Shown: positions 1 to 6,242, counted from the stretch's first letter. The stretch: 6,463 nt of DNA from Myxococcales bacterium (GCA_025362165.1 JANYHY010000645.1:1-6463), one strand, 5' to 3'. Notes: generated by a model from the letters alone, not told the origin. A program made the numbers and translations.

Positions 1-31
1 CTCGATTGAGTGAGATGGCGAGCACTCTCAT
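1..31 (-). CDS. Possible 5' end of a gene leaving the window on the left (10 codons visible)
   Basis: On the minus strand an ATG at 31-29 opens a frame that reads MRVLAISLNR and is still open at the window edge. It lies about 105 bases beyond the putative rpsO terminator, on the same strand, where the next gene would be expected. The pattern 'MRVL-x-IS-x-NR' resembles the extreme N-terminus of B12-binding-domain radical SAM proteins, whose first beta strand often reads RVLLISTNRE before a PYPV motif. Ten residues are far too few to assign a family. No good Shine-Dalgarno sequence precedes the ATG, which argues against it. It does not match the start of polynucleotide phosphorylase, the gene that often follows rpsO. 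This is a lead, not a firm gene call. Confidence 0.3.
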   Translation of the reverse strand, partial: MRVLAISLNR

Positions 32-135
32 GGGTGGTGCGCCGGTTCGCCTAGGTCCTCGGTTGCTGCGTGCGGCCGTTATCCGAGAGAGGTCGCTCGC
101 AAGAATCGAAGAGCAAGGAGAGGAGGCGCGAAAGC

Positions 136-171
136 CGAAACGCCCGCTACCTGATTGGTGCGGGCGTTTCG
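136..171 (-). terminator. Intrinsic terminator hairpin of rpsO
   Basis: A perfect 12-bp inverted repeat (136-147 pairs with 160-171, top-strand left arm CGAAACGCCCGC) encloses a 12-base loop and begins 5 bases after the rpsO stop codon. Read on the minus strand, the GC core CGCCCGC/GCGGGCG is followed by TTTCGGCTTTC, an interrupted U-tract, while a T5 run precedes the hairpin. On the plus strand the hairpin is followed mainly by A residues, so it should work for rpsO and not in the other direction. The U-tract is imperfect, so termination may be incomplete. Confidence 0.72.
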
Positions 172-176
172 AAAAA

Positions 177-446
177 CTACTTGCGAAGGTTGAGCGCGCC
201 AACGACCTTGCGATACCGGTCGAGGCTGGACTTCTTCAGATACGCCAGGAGCGTACGGCGCTTCGACACCATGCGAAGCAACCCGCGCCGGGAGTGGTGG
301 TCCTTCAAGTGGGTCTTGAAGTGCTCCGTCAAGTACCCGATGCGCTCGCTCAAGAGGGCGATCTGAACTTCGGGCGAGCCGGTGTCGGTCTCGTGCGTGC
401 GGAACTTGCCAATGAGGTCGGTCTTCTTTTCAGTGTGAAGCGGCAT
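177..446 (-). CDS. rpsO: 30S ribosomal protein S15
   Basis: This encodes a complete S15 of 89 residues, the usual length. S15 is a primary binder of the central domain of 16S rRNA, where it recognises the h20/h21/h22 three-way junction early in assembly of the 30S platform. It also forms an intersubunit bridge with the 23S rRNA. Visible signatures are DTGSPEVQ (21-28) and the hallmark block from about 46 to 70 containing DHHSRRGLLRMVSKRR. H42, D49 and S52 stand at the positions known to contact rRNA. The ATG at 446-444 is chosen because it gives the canonical length and has an AGGAAAG Shine-Dalgarno sequence 6 bases upstream. The gene has its own promoter (484-511) and a terminator hairpin just after its TAG stop, so it looks monocistronic. 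It is not followed by pnp within the visible bases. It is transcribed divergently from the giant gene at 814. Confidence 0.98.
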   Translation of the reverse strand: MPLHTEKKTDLIGKFRTHETDTGSPEVQIALLSERIGYLTEHFKTHLKDHHSRRGLLRMVSKRRTLLAYLKKSSLDRYRKVVGALNLRK

Positions 447-450
447 GGGT

Positions 451-457
451 CTTTCCT
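451..457 (-). promoter_or_regulatory. Ribosome binding site of rpsO
   Basis: Read on the minus strand, AGGAAAG ends 4 bases before the ATG at 446, and the AGGA core sits 7 bases from it. This is a strong Shine-Dalgarno match at normal spacing and fixes the rpsO start. Confidence 0.85.
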
Positions 458-483
458 GACGGCTATCTTCTTAGAGGGCGCGC

Positions 484-511
484 AGTATAGGCAAAAAGGC
501 CCTGCCGTCAA
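484..511 (-). promoter_or_regulatory. Sigma70-type promoter of rpsO
   Basis: On the minus strand a TTGACG -35 box (511-506) and a TATACT -10 box (489-484) are separated by 16 bases, close to the housekeeping consensus. Transcription should start near 477-475, giving a leader of about 30 nucleotides. The bases right after the -10 box read GCGCGCC, a very GC-rich discriminator. In proteobacteria this feature is typical of ribosomal promoters that are shut down by ppGpp. The boxes are seen in the sequence; the regulation is inferred. Confidence 0.78.
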
Positions 512-544
512 TCACCACGAGCATCAAGCCGCCGAGTCCGCCGG

Positions 545-581
545 CCGCCGCAAAGACCGGCGAGCGCGCGGTGCTTTTTCC
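545..581 (+). repeat. 37-bp exact direct repeat, copy 1
   Basis: Positions 545-581 are identical to 600-636. The unit starts CCGCCGCAAAG and ends GGTGCTTTTTCC. It contains a small hairpin potential (CGCCG at 546-550 with CGGCG at 558-562) and a second one (AGCGC/GTGCT around a 3-base loop at 563-575, one G-T pair) directly followed by a T run. The copy begins about 33 bases upstream of the -35 box of the rpsO promoter. Confidence 0.9.
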
Positions 582-599
582 ACCCCACCCGCCACCTAT

Positions 600-636
600 C
601 CGCCGCAAAGACCGGCGAGCGCGCGGTGCTTTTTCC
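600..636 (+). repeat. 37-bp exact direct repeat, copy 2
   Basis: This is the second perfect copy of the 545-581 unit, 55 bases downstream from start to start, with an unrelated 18-base spacer (582-599). Sequences flanking the two copies do not match, so this is not a simple longer tandem duplication. Two copies are too few for a CRISPR array, and no cas gene is near. It could be a dispersed genomic repeat, a pair of protein-binding sites, or the trace of a local duplication. Confidence 0.9.
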
Positions 637-770
637 GGTGACGGCCGACCATGTCGTGCGCGCGATAGTCGAAGGACGGTCGGGGCTTTAGTGTCGGCGG
701 GCACAGGGAAAAGTACTGCGCGTCGCCGAGCCACAACCCAACACCCCGATAGATGCCCCTTCTCAAATCT

Positions 771-812
771 CGGTTTCGGAATCCGGTGGGGTCATCTAGC
801 ATCCCGAAACCG
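771..812 (+). promoter_or_regulatory. Inverted repeat abutting the start codon of the giant gene
   Basis: CGGTTTCGGAAT (771-782) and ATCCCGAAACCG (801-812) are complementary at 11 of 12 positions, with a perfect 9-bp outer stem, and enclose an 18-base loop. The right arm ends one base before the ATG at 814. The only Shine-Dalgarno-like purine run nearby, GGTGGGG (785-791), lies inside the loop and 22 bases from the ATG, too far for normal use in unfolded RNA. It may be a translational control hairpin or an operator dyad. The pairing is seen; the role is inferred. Confidence 0.55.
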
Positions 813-813
813 C

Positions 814-3800
814 ATGACCGCCACTATCGATATCCTCCGAGGTGAGCTCGAGCGCCTCTATTCGCTCGAAGAGATGACGCACATGAGCCAATCGCTCCTC
901 GGCCTCGCGCCCGAGACGGTGGGTGGCCACACCGCGAAGGCGAGCTTCGCCCGCGCGCTCACCGAGCGTTTGGCAGAGCGTGAGCAGCTAGAGGCCCTGC
1001 TCGACATCATCTTCGTGTCGAAAAAGGAGATCGATCCACGCGTACGCGACGTGGCCGCCCTCATGGGCGAGGCAGAGCTCGCGGCGGGGCAAGCGTTCGG
1101 CCCGTTCGTGATCGATCGCAAGCTGTCCTCGACGGAGATGGGGATCGTCTATCTCGCCAAGCGAGATGGCGCGGTCCACATGTTGAAGACGCTGCGTCGC
1201 GAGGCGTCGCGCGATCACCGCGCGGTTCACCGCTTCCTCACGGCCAACCGCCTAATCGCAACCGTCAAGAGCGACGGTCTGCCCAAGAACATCGACGCAG
1301 GCGAGATCAACGGCACGTTCTTCGTGTCCTACGAGAACATCGACGCGCAGCCCCTCACGGCGCGGTTCGCGCGCACGGGTCCTTCGCACGTCAACGAGCT
1401 ACGCCCGATCTTGCGCGGCATCCTCGAGCCGCTCGCGGCGCTGCACAAGGCGCAGTTGGTCCACGGCGATCTCAAGATGGACCACGTGCTCGTCGCGCGT
1501 GGTGAAGGCTCCAGCTCCAAGATCATCTTGATCGATTTTGGTGGCGACAGGCTGCGTCCGCGCATGGCAGGCGCGAACGGAAACTATGGTTTCTTGGCTG
1601 TCTTCGGCTCGCCCAAGACGATCGCCCCCGAACAAGTGCGTGGCAAAGCTGCAGACGCGCGCACGGATCTCTATGCGTTCGGCGCGATGGTCTACGAGCT
1701 CTTGAGCGGCAAGCCCGTCTTCCCTCACGACAACTCCACCGACGCCGCGTTCGCGCACCTCTCGACTCCACCAGAGGCGCCGAGCGTCAAGGCGCCGCGT
1801 GGGTGGGTCACCAAGGAGGTCGACGCGTTCGTCCTGTCGCTGCTCAGCAAAGACCCCGCGCAACGACCGAAGGACGCGCAAGCGCTGCTCGAGATCATCG
1901 ACGGCATCGGCAAGCCCATGCAGCAGAAGGCGCCGACGGCGTTGATGCCGCAAGACAAGGTAGACGAGCTCGTTGATACGCTCGTCGGCTCCCCCAACGA
2001 TCCCGAGGCGGCGATGGCGCTCGAGCGCGCAGTGGATCAAGTCGCGGAGCCCGCGAGGATCGCAGAGGCCTTCAGCCTCGCAGCCGATCAGCTCGAGGTG
2101 AAGACCGACGACGACAAGGAGACCAAGAAGAGCCTGCTCTTCCGCGCCGCGCGCATCTTCGAGCACCAGAAGGACAAAGCGCACGCCGAGGAGATGTACG
2201 CGCTCATCATCGAGGTCGACGACACCGACGAGGTCGCGCTCGTCGCGCTCGAAGAGGTTCGCAAGAGCCAAGGCAAGTTCGCGGAGGTCGTCGAGCTGTT
2301 GCTCGGTCGCGCAGACAAGGCACGCTCCGGCGAGCCGCGCGCGCGGATCATGGCTGAAATTGGGCGGATCACGACGCACGACCTCGATGACATGGAGCAA
2401 GGCCTCATCGCGTACACGCAGGCGTTGTGCGAGCTGCCATCGTCATCGGAGATCGCGTCCGAGATCGAGCGCATCGCCGGCAGCAACGCCGCGCGATGGA
2501 ACGAGGTGCTCTCCACGGTCACCGACACCATCAAGGGCGAGGTCCCACAAGCAGAGAAGAACCGGCTCCTCGCGTACTGCGGGCGTTGGTACGATCAGAA
2601 GGTGAGCCGCGCCGACATGGCGCTCATGGCGTTCCAACAGATCCTCGTGAGCGAGCCCGCGAACGACGTCGCGCTAGAGGGGCTCACCGCGATCTACCGC
2701 AAGGCGCAGCAGTGGCCAGAGCTCGCGCAGATTTTGTTGTCGCGCGCGGACGCAGCAGGATCGAGCCCACGCGGACGCGATCTGCGCTACGAGGCGGCAG
2801 AGATCTTCGATCAGAAAATCGGCGACACGAAGAAGGCGCGCGATCTCTACAGCCTGATCTTGAGCGACGATCCTGGTCACGCGAAGTCGGGCGAGGCGCT
2901 CGGACGAATCGCCGAGGCGTCGGGTGACTACAAGACGCTAGTCGGTTTGCTCGAGCGGCGAGCAGACGCGCGTGGCGGACAAGAACGCATTGATGTCATC
3001 GTCAAGCTCGCCGAGACCTACGAGGATCACCTCAGCGATCTCAACGAAGCGATGCGCCGCTTCGAGGCGGTCCTCGCGCTCGATCCGAAGCACCTGGGCG
3101 CGCTGAAGGGGCTCGATCGAATCTTCAACCGCACCGGCCGCTATCGCGAGCTGCTCGACGTGCTCGAGCGGCAGATCACCGTCGCCGCGACGCCGCGCCA
3201 GAAGATCAACCTCTACGATCGCATCGCTGCGCTCTACGACGAGGAGTTCCTCGATCACGAGAAGGCCTCGGCCGCGCTCGAGGAGATCTTGAAGGTCGAC
3301 GGAACGCACGACGGCGCGCTCACAGGACTCGCGCGTCACTACCGCGCGCAGGGCAAGTGGGAAGACGTCATTCGCACCTACGAGCGCCACGGATCAGTCG
3401 CCGCGACGCCCGAGCGCAAGATGGAGCTCCTGCTCCAACGCGCGCGTACGCTCGCCGATCAGGTGGGCTCTCCAGAGCGATCGATGCGCGCCTACGAGGA
3501 GCTGCTCGAGCTGCAGCCTGGCCATGGTCCGGCGCTCGAGGCGCTCGCACGCTTGAAGGAGATGAGCGGCGACGCGAACGCAGCGCTCGGCGCGATCGAG
3601 GCGCTCGCCGCCAAGGCCGCCACCCCTGAGGCGAAAGCCGAGCAGTGGGTCCGCGCCGCCAAGCTCCTCGAGTCGCGTGGTGATCGCGACGGCGCCATCG
3701 AGCGCTACAAGGCCGCGCTCGAGGCAAACCCGAAGGACTTGGGCGCAGCGGCTGCGTTGCGCGCCGCATACGCCGCGCGAGGCGATGCTGGGAGCGTGGT

Positions 3801-6216
3801 CACGCTCATCGAGAAGGAGCTGCCGATCGCCGAAGGCAACATGGCCAAGGCTCGCCTGCACGCCGAGCTCGCCAAGCTCTACCGCAATCAACTCAAAGAG
3901 GACCACAAGGCCGAGGCGTCCGCGAAGACCGCCGCGCAGCTCGACCCGACGAACGCCGACGCGCAAGTCGTGCTCGGCGATCTCGCCTTCGAAGCGGGAC
4001 GCTTCCTCGAGGCGTCGAAGTCCTACGAGTCGCTCGTCTCGCGCACCACGGTGCTCGCAAAAGAAGACGGCATACGCGTGCTCATTCGCTTCATCGAGGC
4101 GCAGGGAAAGATCAAGCCGTCGTCGCCTGCGCTGCCCGGGTCCTCGCCGGATCTGTCTCGACAGAGCACACCAGACGGAACCGGTCCCCGCATGAGCGTC
4201 GCGGCGCCGAACCCGCGCGTCCTCGCTGCCGTAGAGGCGCTGCAGCGGTTGTCTCCCGGAGACATGGACACCGCTGCGCGCGCGGCCAAGGCGGTGTTCG
4301 ATCACGGCGAGCCCTCGATGGCCCGCAAGATGTACGAGGAGCTGCTCGACAAGGTCGGCGCGAAGATGGTGGGCGGTGATCGCGCGCAGGCGCTCTACGG
4401 CCTCGGCGAGAGCGCGCGCCGCATGGGCGATCTCGATGGCGCTATCAAGCCGCTCAAGGCCGCCGAAGACGCGGATCCCTCTAGCCCCTTGCCGCTCCGC
4501 GCTCTCTCGAAGGTGTACGAGGCGAAGGGCGATTGGAAAGAGGCCGTGAAGGCCAAGCGGCGCCGCCTCGAGATGGCCGTGGGCAACGAGCGCTTCGAGC
4601 TGTTCCTGGAGATCGGCGACATCGAGTCGCAGAAGCTCTCGGACCGAGCGAGCGCGAGCAAGAGCTACGTCGCCGCGCTCGAAGAGCGACCCGACGATCG
4701 CAAGCTCCTCACACGCCTGATGCAGCTCTACAGCGAAGAGAAGGACTGGACCAAGCTCGTCGAGGTCGTGCTCCGTCTCGCGGACTTCGTGGAGGACCCG
4801 AAGCAGCGCGCGAAATACATGCACACTGCAGCCATCGTCTCGTCGCGCCAGATCGGCGATCTCGATAGCGCGATCACCTACTACGACCGCGCGCTCGAGT
4901 TCGACCCGACGCTCACCAAGGCGCTCGATGAAGCGCTGGAGCTCCGCAAGCAGAAGGCCGATCACGACGGCGTCGAGCGGTTACTCAAGGTGCAGCTGGA
5001 ACAAGCCAAGAACGCGCAGGATCGCGACAAACTCCCCAAGATCCTGGACCAGCTCGGCAAGCTCTACGAGAAGTTCCTCAATGAGCCGGAGATGGCCATC
5101 GACGCGTACGAGGCCGCGCAAGCGTTCGACCCAGACAACAAAGAGCGCAGCGAAGTGCTCGCAGAGCTCTACGCCAGCGACGTCACGCAGTACCTCGACA
5201 AGGCCGTCAAGGCACAAGCGCAGATCCTCAAGCGAAACCCGTACCGCGTCGAGAGCTACAAGCTTTTGCGCAGGCTCTACACCGAGGGCAAGCGCCCAGA
5301 TCCGGCGTGGTGTTTGTGCCAAGCGCTCGCTGTGCTCAACCTCGCCGAGCCAGACGAGGAGCGCTTCTACCGTCGCCACAAAGCAGAGAACGCGGCGCCC
5401 GCGCAGTCTGCCTTCAGTGAGGAAGACTGGACGAACAGGCTCGCGCACCAAGATCTCGATCCGCTCGTGACGCGCATCTTCACGCTCGTGCAGCAGACGA
5501 TCATCCACGCACGAACCCAGACGCTCGAGGCGCAGGGCTTGGATCCTCGCTACGCAATCGATCTCTCCATGCACCCGTACCCGGTGTCGCAGACACTCTA
5601 TTACGTGCAAGGCGTGCTCGGGTTCCCGGCGCCGCTCGTGTTCCAGAACCCGAACGATCCGGGCGGGCTCGGCTTCGTGCACGCGCACACTCCGGCGCTC
5701 GTGCTCGGGCGCGTCGCGTTCGAGGCTTCGGTCTCCACGCAGCAAATGGCGTTCATCGCTGGCAGGCACCTCACCTATTACCGGCCCGGCTACTACGTTC
5801 GTCACCTCGTCCCGACGGGCACAGGCCTCAAGGCTTGGCTGTTCGCGGCGATCAAGCTGAGCGTGCCGCAGTTCCCGATCTCGGCAGATTTGCAGGGCCC
5901 CGTCACCGAGGCGATGCAGGCCATGCAAGCGATGACACCGGCGGACAAGGAGCGCCTCGCGAGCGTCGTGAGCAAGCTCATTCAAAGCGGCGGCGCGCTC
6001 GATCTCAAGAAGTGGGTCTCCGCAGTGGACCTCACCGCAGACCGCGCTGGCTTCGTCCTCGCCCACGATCTCTCGCTGGCCACAGAGGTGATGCGCGCGA
6101 CCGAAGAGGGCGCGAGCGTGCCCTCCAAGGAGCGCATGAAAGAGATCGTGCTATTCAGCGTGAGCGAGGATTACTTTGGCTTGCGCGACAAGTTGGCGAT
6201 CACCATCGAGTCGTGA
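814..6216 (+). CDS. Giant kinase-like/TPR-solenoid protein with degenerate M48-type C-terminal domain
   Basis: This gene encodes 1800 residues, probably cytoplasmic, with no signal peptide or clear membrane segment. (a) Residues 1-90 form a compact helical domain. (b) Residues 96-365 form a PknB-like kinase fold. Retained are the ATP-site Lys K125, HGDLK (217-221, catalytic Asp D219), DFG (241-243), APE (271-273), D285 and R351. Lost are two P-loop glycines (S105, T107), the alpha-C Glu (A144, exactly 19 residues after K125 as in PknB) and the catalytic-loop Asn (H224); residues 244-265 contain no Ser/Thr. Catalysis is therefore doubtful. (c) Residues 425-1515 form a TPR-type solenoid of about 13 units of about 72 residues, each probably two helical hairpins, broken by a Pro/Ser/Thr-rich linker at 1101-1135. 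(d) Residues 1540-1800 form a domain resembling an M48 zincin with RHLTY (1651-1655) in place of HExxH and DLTAD (1739-1743) in place of ExxAD. The frame is open upstream to 571, but the ATG at 814 is chosen because residues 1-20 complete the first helix and the upstream extension is Arg-rich and crosses the repeats. No strong Shine-Dalgarno sequence is present; M21 is an alternative. A scaffold or sensor role is inferred. Coding assignment is very firm, function is not. Confidence 0.95.
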   Translation: MTATIDILRGELERLYSLEEMTHMSQSLLGLAPETVGGHTAKASFARALTERLAEREQLEALLDIIFVSKKEIDPRVRDVAALMGEAELAAGQAFGPFVIDRKLSSTEMGIVYLAKRDGAVHMLKTLRREASRDHRAVHRFLTANRLIATVKSDGLPKNIDAGEINGTFFVSYENIDAQPLTARFARTGPSHVNELRPILRGILEPLAALHKAQLVHGDLKMDHVLVARGEGSSSKIILIDFGGDRLRPRMAGANGNYGFLAVFGSPKTIAPEQVRGKAADARTDLYAFGAMVYELLSGKPVFPHDNSTDAAFAHLSTPPEAPSVKAPRGWVTKEVDAFVLSLLSKDPAQRPKDAQALLEIIDGIGKPMQQKAPTALMPQDKVDELVDTLVGSPNDPEAAMALERAVDQVAEPARIAEAFSLAADQLEVKTDDDKETKKSLLFRAARIFEHQKDKAHAEEMYALIIEVDDTDEVALVALEEVRKSQGKFAEVVELLLGRADKARSGEPRARIMAEIGRITTHDLDDMEQGLIAYTQALCELPSSSEIASEIERIAGSNAARWNEVLSTVTDTIKGEVPQAEKNRLLAYCGRWYDQKVSRADMALMAFQQILVSEPANDVALEGLTAIYRKAQQWPELAQILLSRADAAGSSPRGRDLRYEAAEIFDQKIGDTKKARDLYSLILSDDPGHAKSGEALGRIAEASGDYKTLVGLLERRADARGGQERIDVIVKLAETYEDHLSDLNEAMRRFEAVLALDPKHLGALKGLDRIFNRTGRYRELLDVLERQITVAATPRQKINLYDRIAALYDEEFLDHEKASAALEEILKVDGTHDGALTGLARHYRAQGKWEDVIRTYERHGSVAATPERKMELLLQRARTLADQVGSPERSMRAYEELLELQPGHGPALEALARLKEMSGDANAALGAIEALAAKAATPEAKAEQWVRAAKLLESRGDRDGAIERYKAALEANPKDLGAAAALRAAYAARGDAGSVVTLIEKELPIAEGNMAKARLHAELAKLYRNQLKEDHKAEASAKTAAQLDPTNADAQVVLGDLAFEAGRFLEASKSYESLVSRTTVLAKEDGIRVLIRFIEAQGKIKPSSPALPGSSPDLSRQSTPDGTGPRMSVAAPNPRVLAAVEALQRLSPGDMDTAARAAKAVFDHGEPSMARKMYEELLDKVGAKMVGGDRAQALYGLGESARRMGDLDGAIKPLKAAEDADPSSPLPLRALSKVYEAKGDWKEAVKAKRRRLEMAVGNERFELFLEIGDIESQKLSDRASASKSYVAALEERPDDRKLLTRLMQLYSEEKDWTKLVEVVLRLADFVEDPKQRAKYMHTAAIVSSRQIGDLDSAITYYDRALEFDPTLTKALDEALELRKQKADHDGVERLLKVQLEQAKNAQDRDKLPKILDQLGKLYEKFLNEPEMAIDAYEAAQAFDPDNKERSEVLAELYASDVTQYLDKAVKAQAQILKRNPYRVESYKLLRRLYTEGKRPDPAWCLCQALAVLNLAEPDEERFYRRHKAENAAPAQSAFSEEDWTNRLAHQDLDPLVTRIFTLVQQTIIHARTQTLEAQGLDPRYAIDLSMHPYPVSQTLYYVQGVLGFPAPLVFQNPNDPGGLGFVHAHTPALVLGRVAFEASVSTQQMAFIAGRHLTYYRPGYYVRHLVPTGTGLKAWLFAAIKLSVPQFPISADLQGPVTEAMQAMQAMTPADKERLASVVSKLIQSGGALDLKKWVSAVDLTADRAGFVLAHDLSLATEVMRATEEGASVPSKERMKEIVLFSVSEDYFGLRDKLAITIES

Positions 6217-6242
6217 CCTTACTTTTCTGAAACTGTCCAATT

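Larger units (their letters stand above)
447..813. other. Divergent intergenic region between rpsO and the giant TPR gene
   Basis: These 367 bases separate the two divergent start codons. The left part holds the rpsO leader and promoter. The middle holds two copies of an exact 37-bp direct repeat. The right end holds an inverted repeat abutting the start codon at 814. I looked for a plus-strand promoter for the giant gene and found no convincing -35/-10 pair and no sigma54 -24/-12 element. Candidate -10-like strings near 664-669 and 748-753 have no partner at proper spacing. Open frames across this region on both strands are Arg/Pro/Gly-rich and look like chance GC-rich frames, so I call no gene here. 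Confidence 0.7.

Noticed and set aside
104..127. Pyrimidine-rich minus-strand tract after the rpsO hairpin, considered as a Rho loading site
   Set aside because: It is only about 25 bases long and lies after the hairpin, so a backup termination role cannot be distinguished from chance composition.
545..636. CRISPR array
   Set aside because: There are only two repeat copies with a single 18-base spacer and no cas genes, and the repeat extends into an unrelated promoter region.
6..641. Plus-strand frame of 211 codons
   Set aside because: It lies antisense to rpsO, runs through the rpsO terminator, promoter and both repeat copies, and shows no recognisable motif.
471..734. Minus-strand frame of 87 codons upstream of rpsO
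   Set aside because: It overlaps the rpsO promoter and repeats, is Arg/Gly-rich, and has no convincing ribosome binding site.
596..802. Minus-strand frame of 68 codons in the intergenic region
   Set aside because: No Shine-Dalgarno sequence precedes it, there is no recognisable motif, and it covers the direct repeat and dyad. It is best explained as a chance frame.
571..813. N-terminal extension of the giant gene to an ATG at 571
   Set aside because: The extra 81 residues are Arg/Pro-rich without a domain pattern. They cross the direct repeats and the dyad, and the frame is open only because GC-rich DNA has few stops.
3394..4965. Minus-strand frame of 523 codons, with similar ones at 1399-2400 and 4981-6066
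   Set aside because: They mirror the TPR gene's codon periodicity. The products are Arg/Leu/Glu-rich reverse-frame shadows with no family signature, while the plus strand is continuous and domain-rich.
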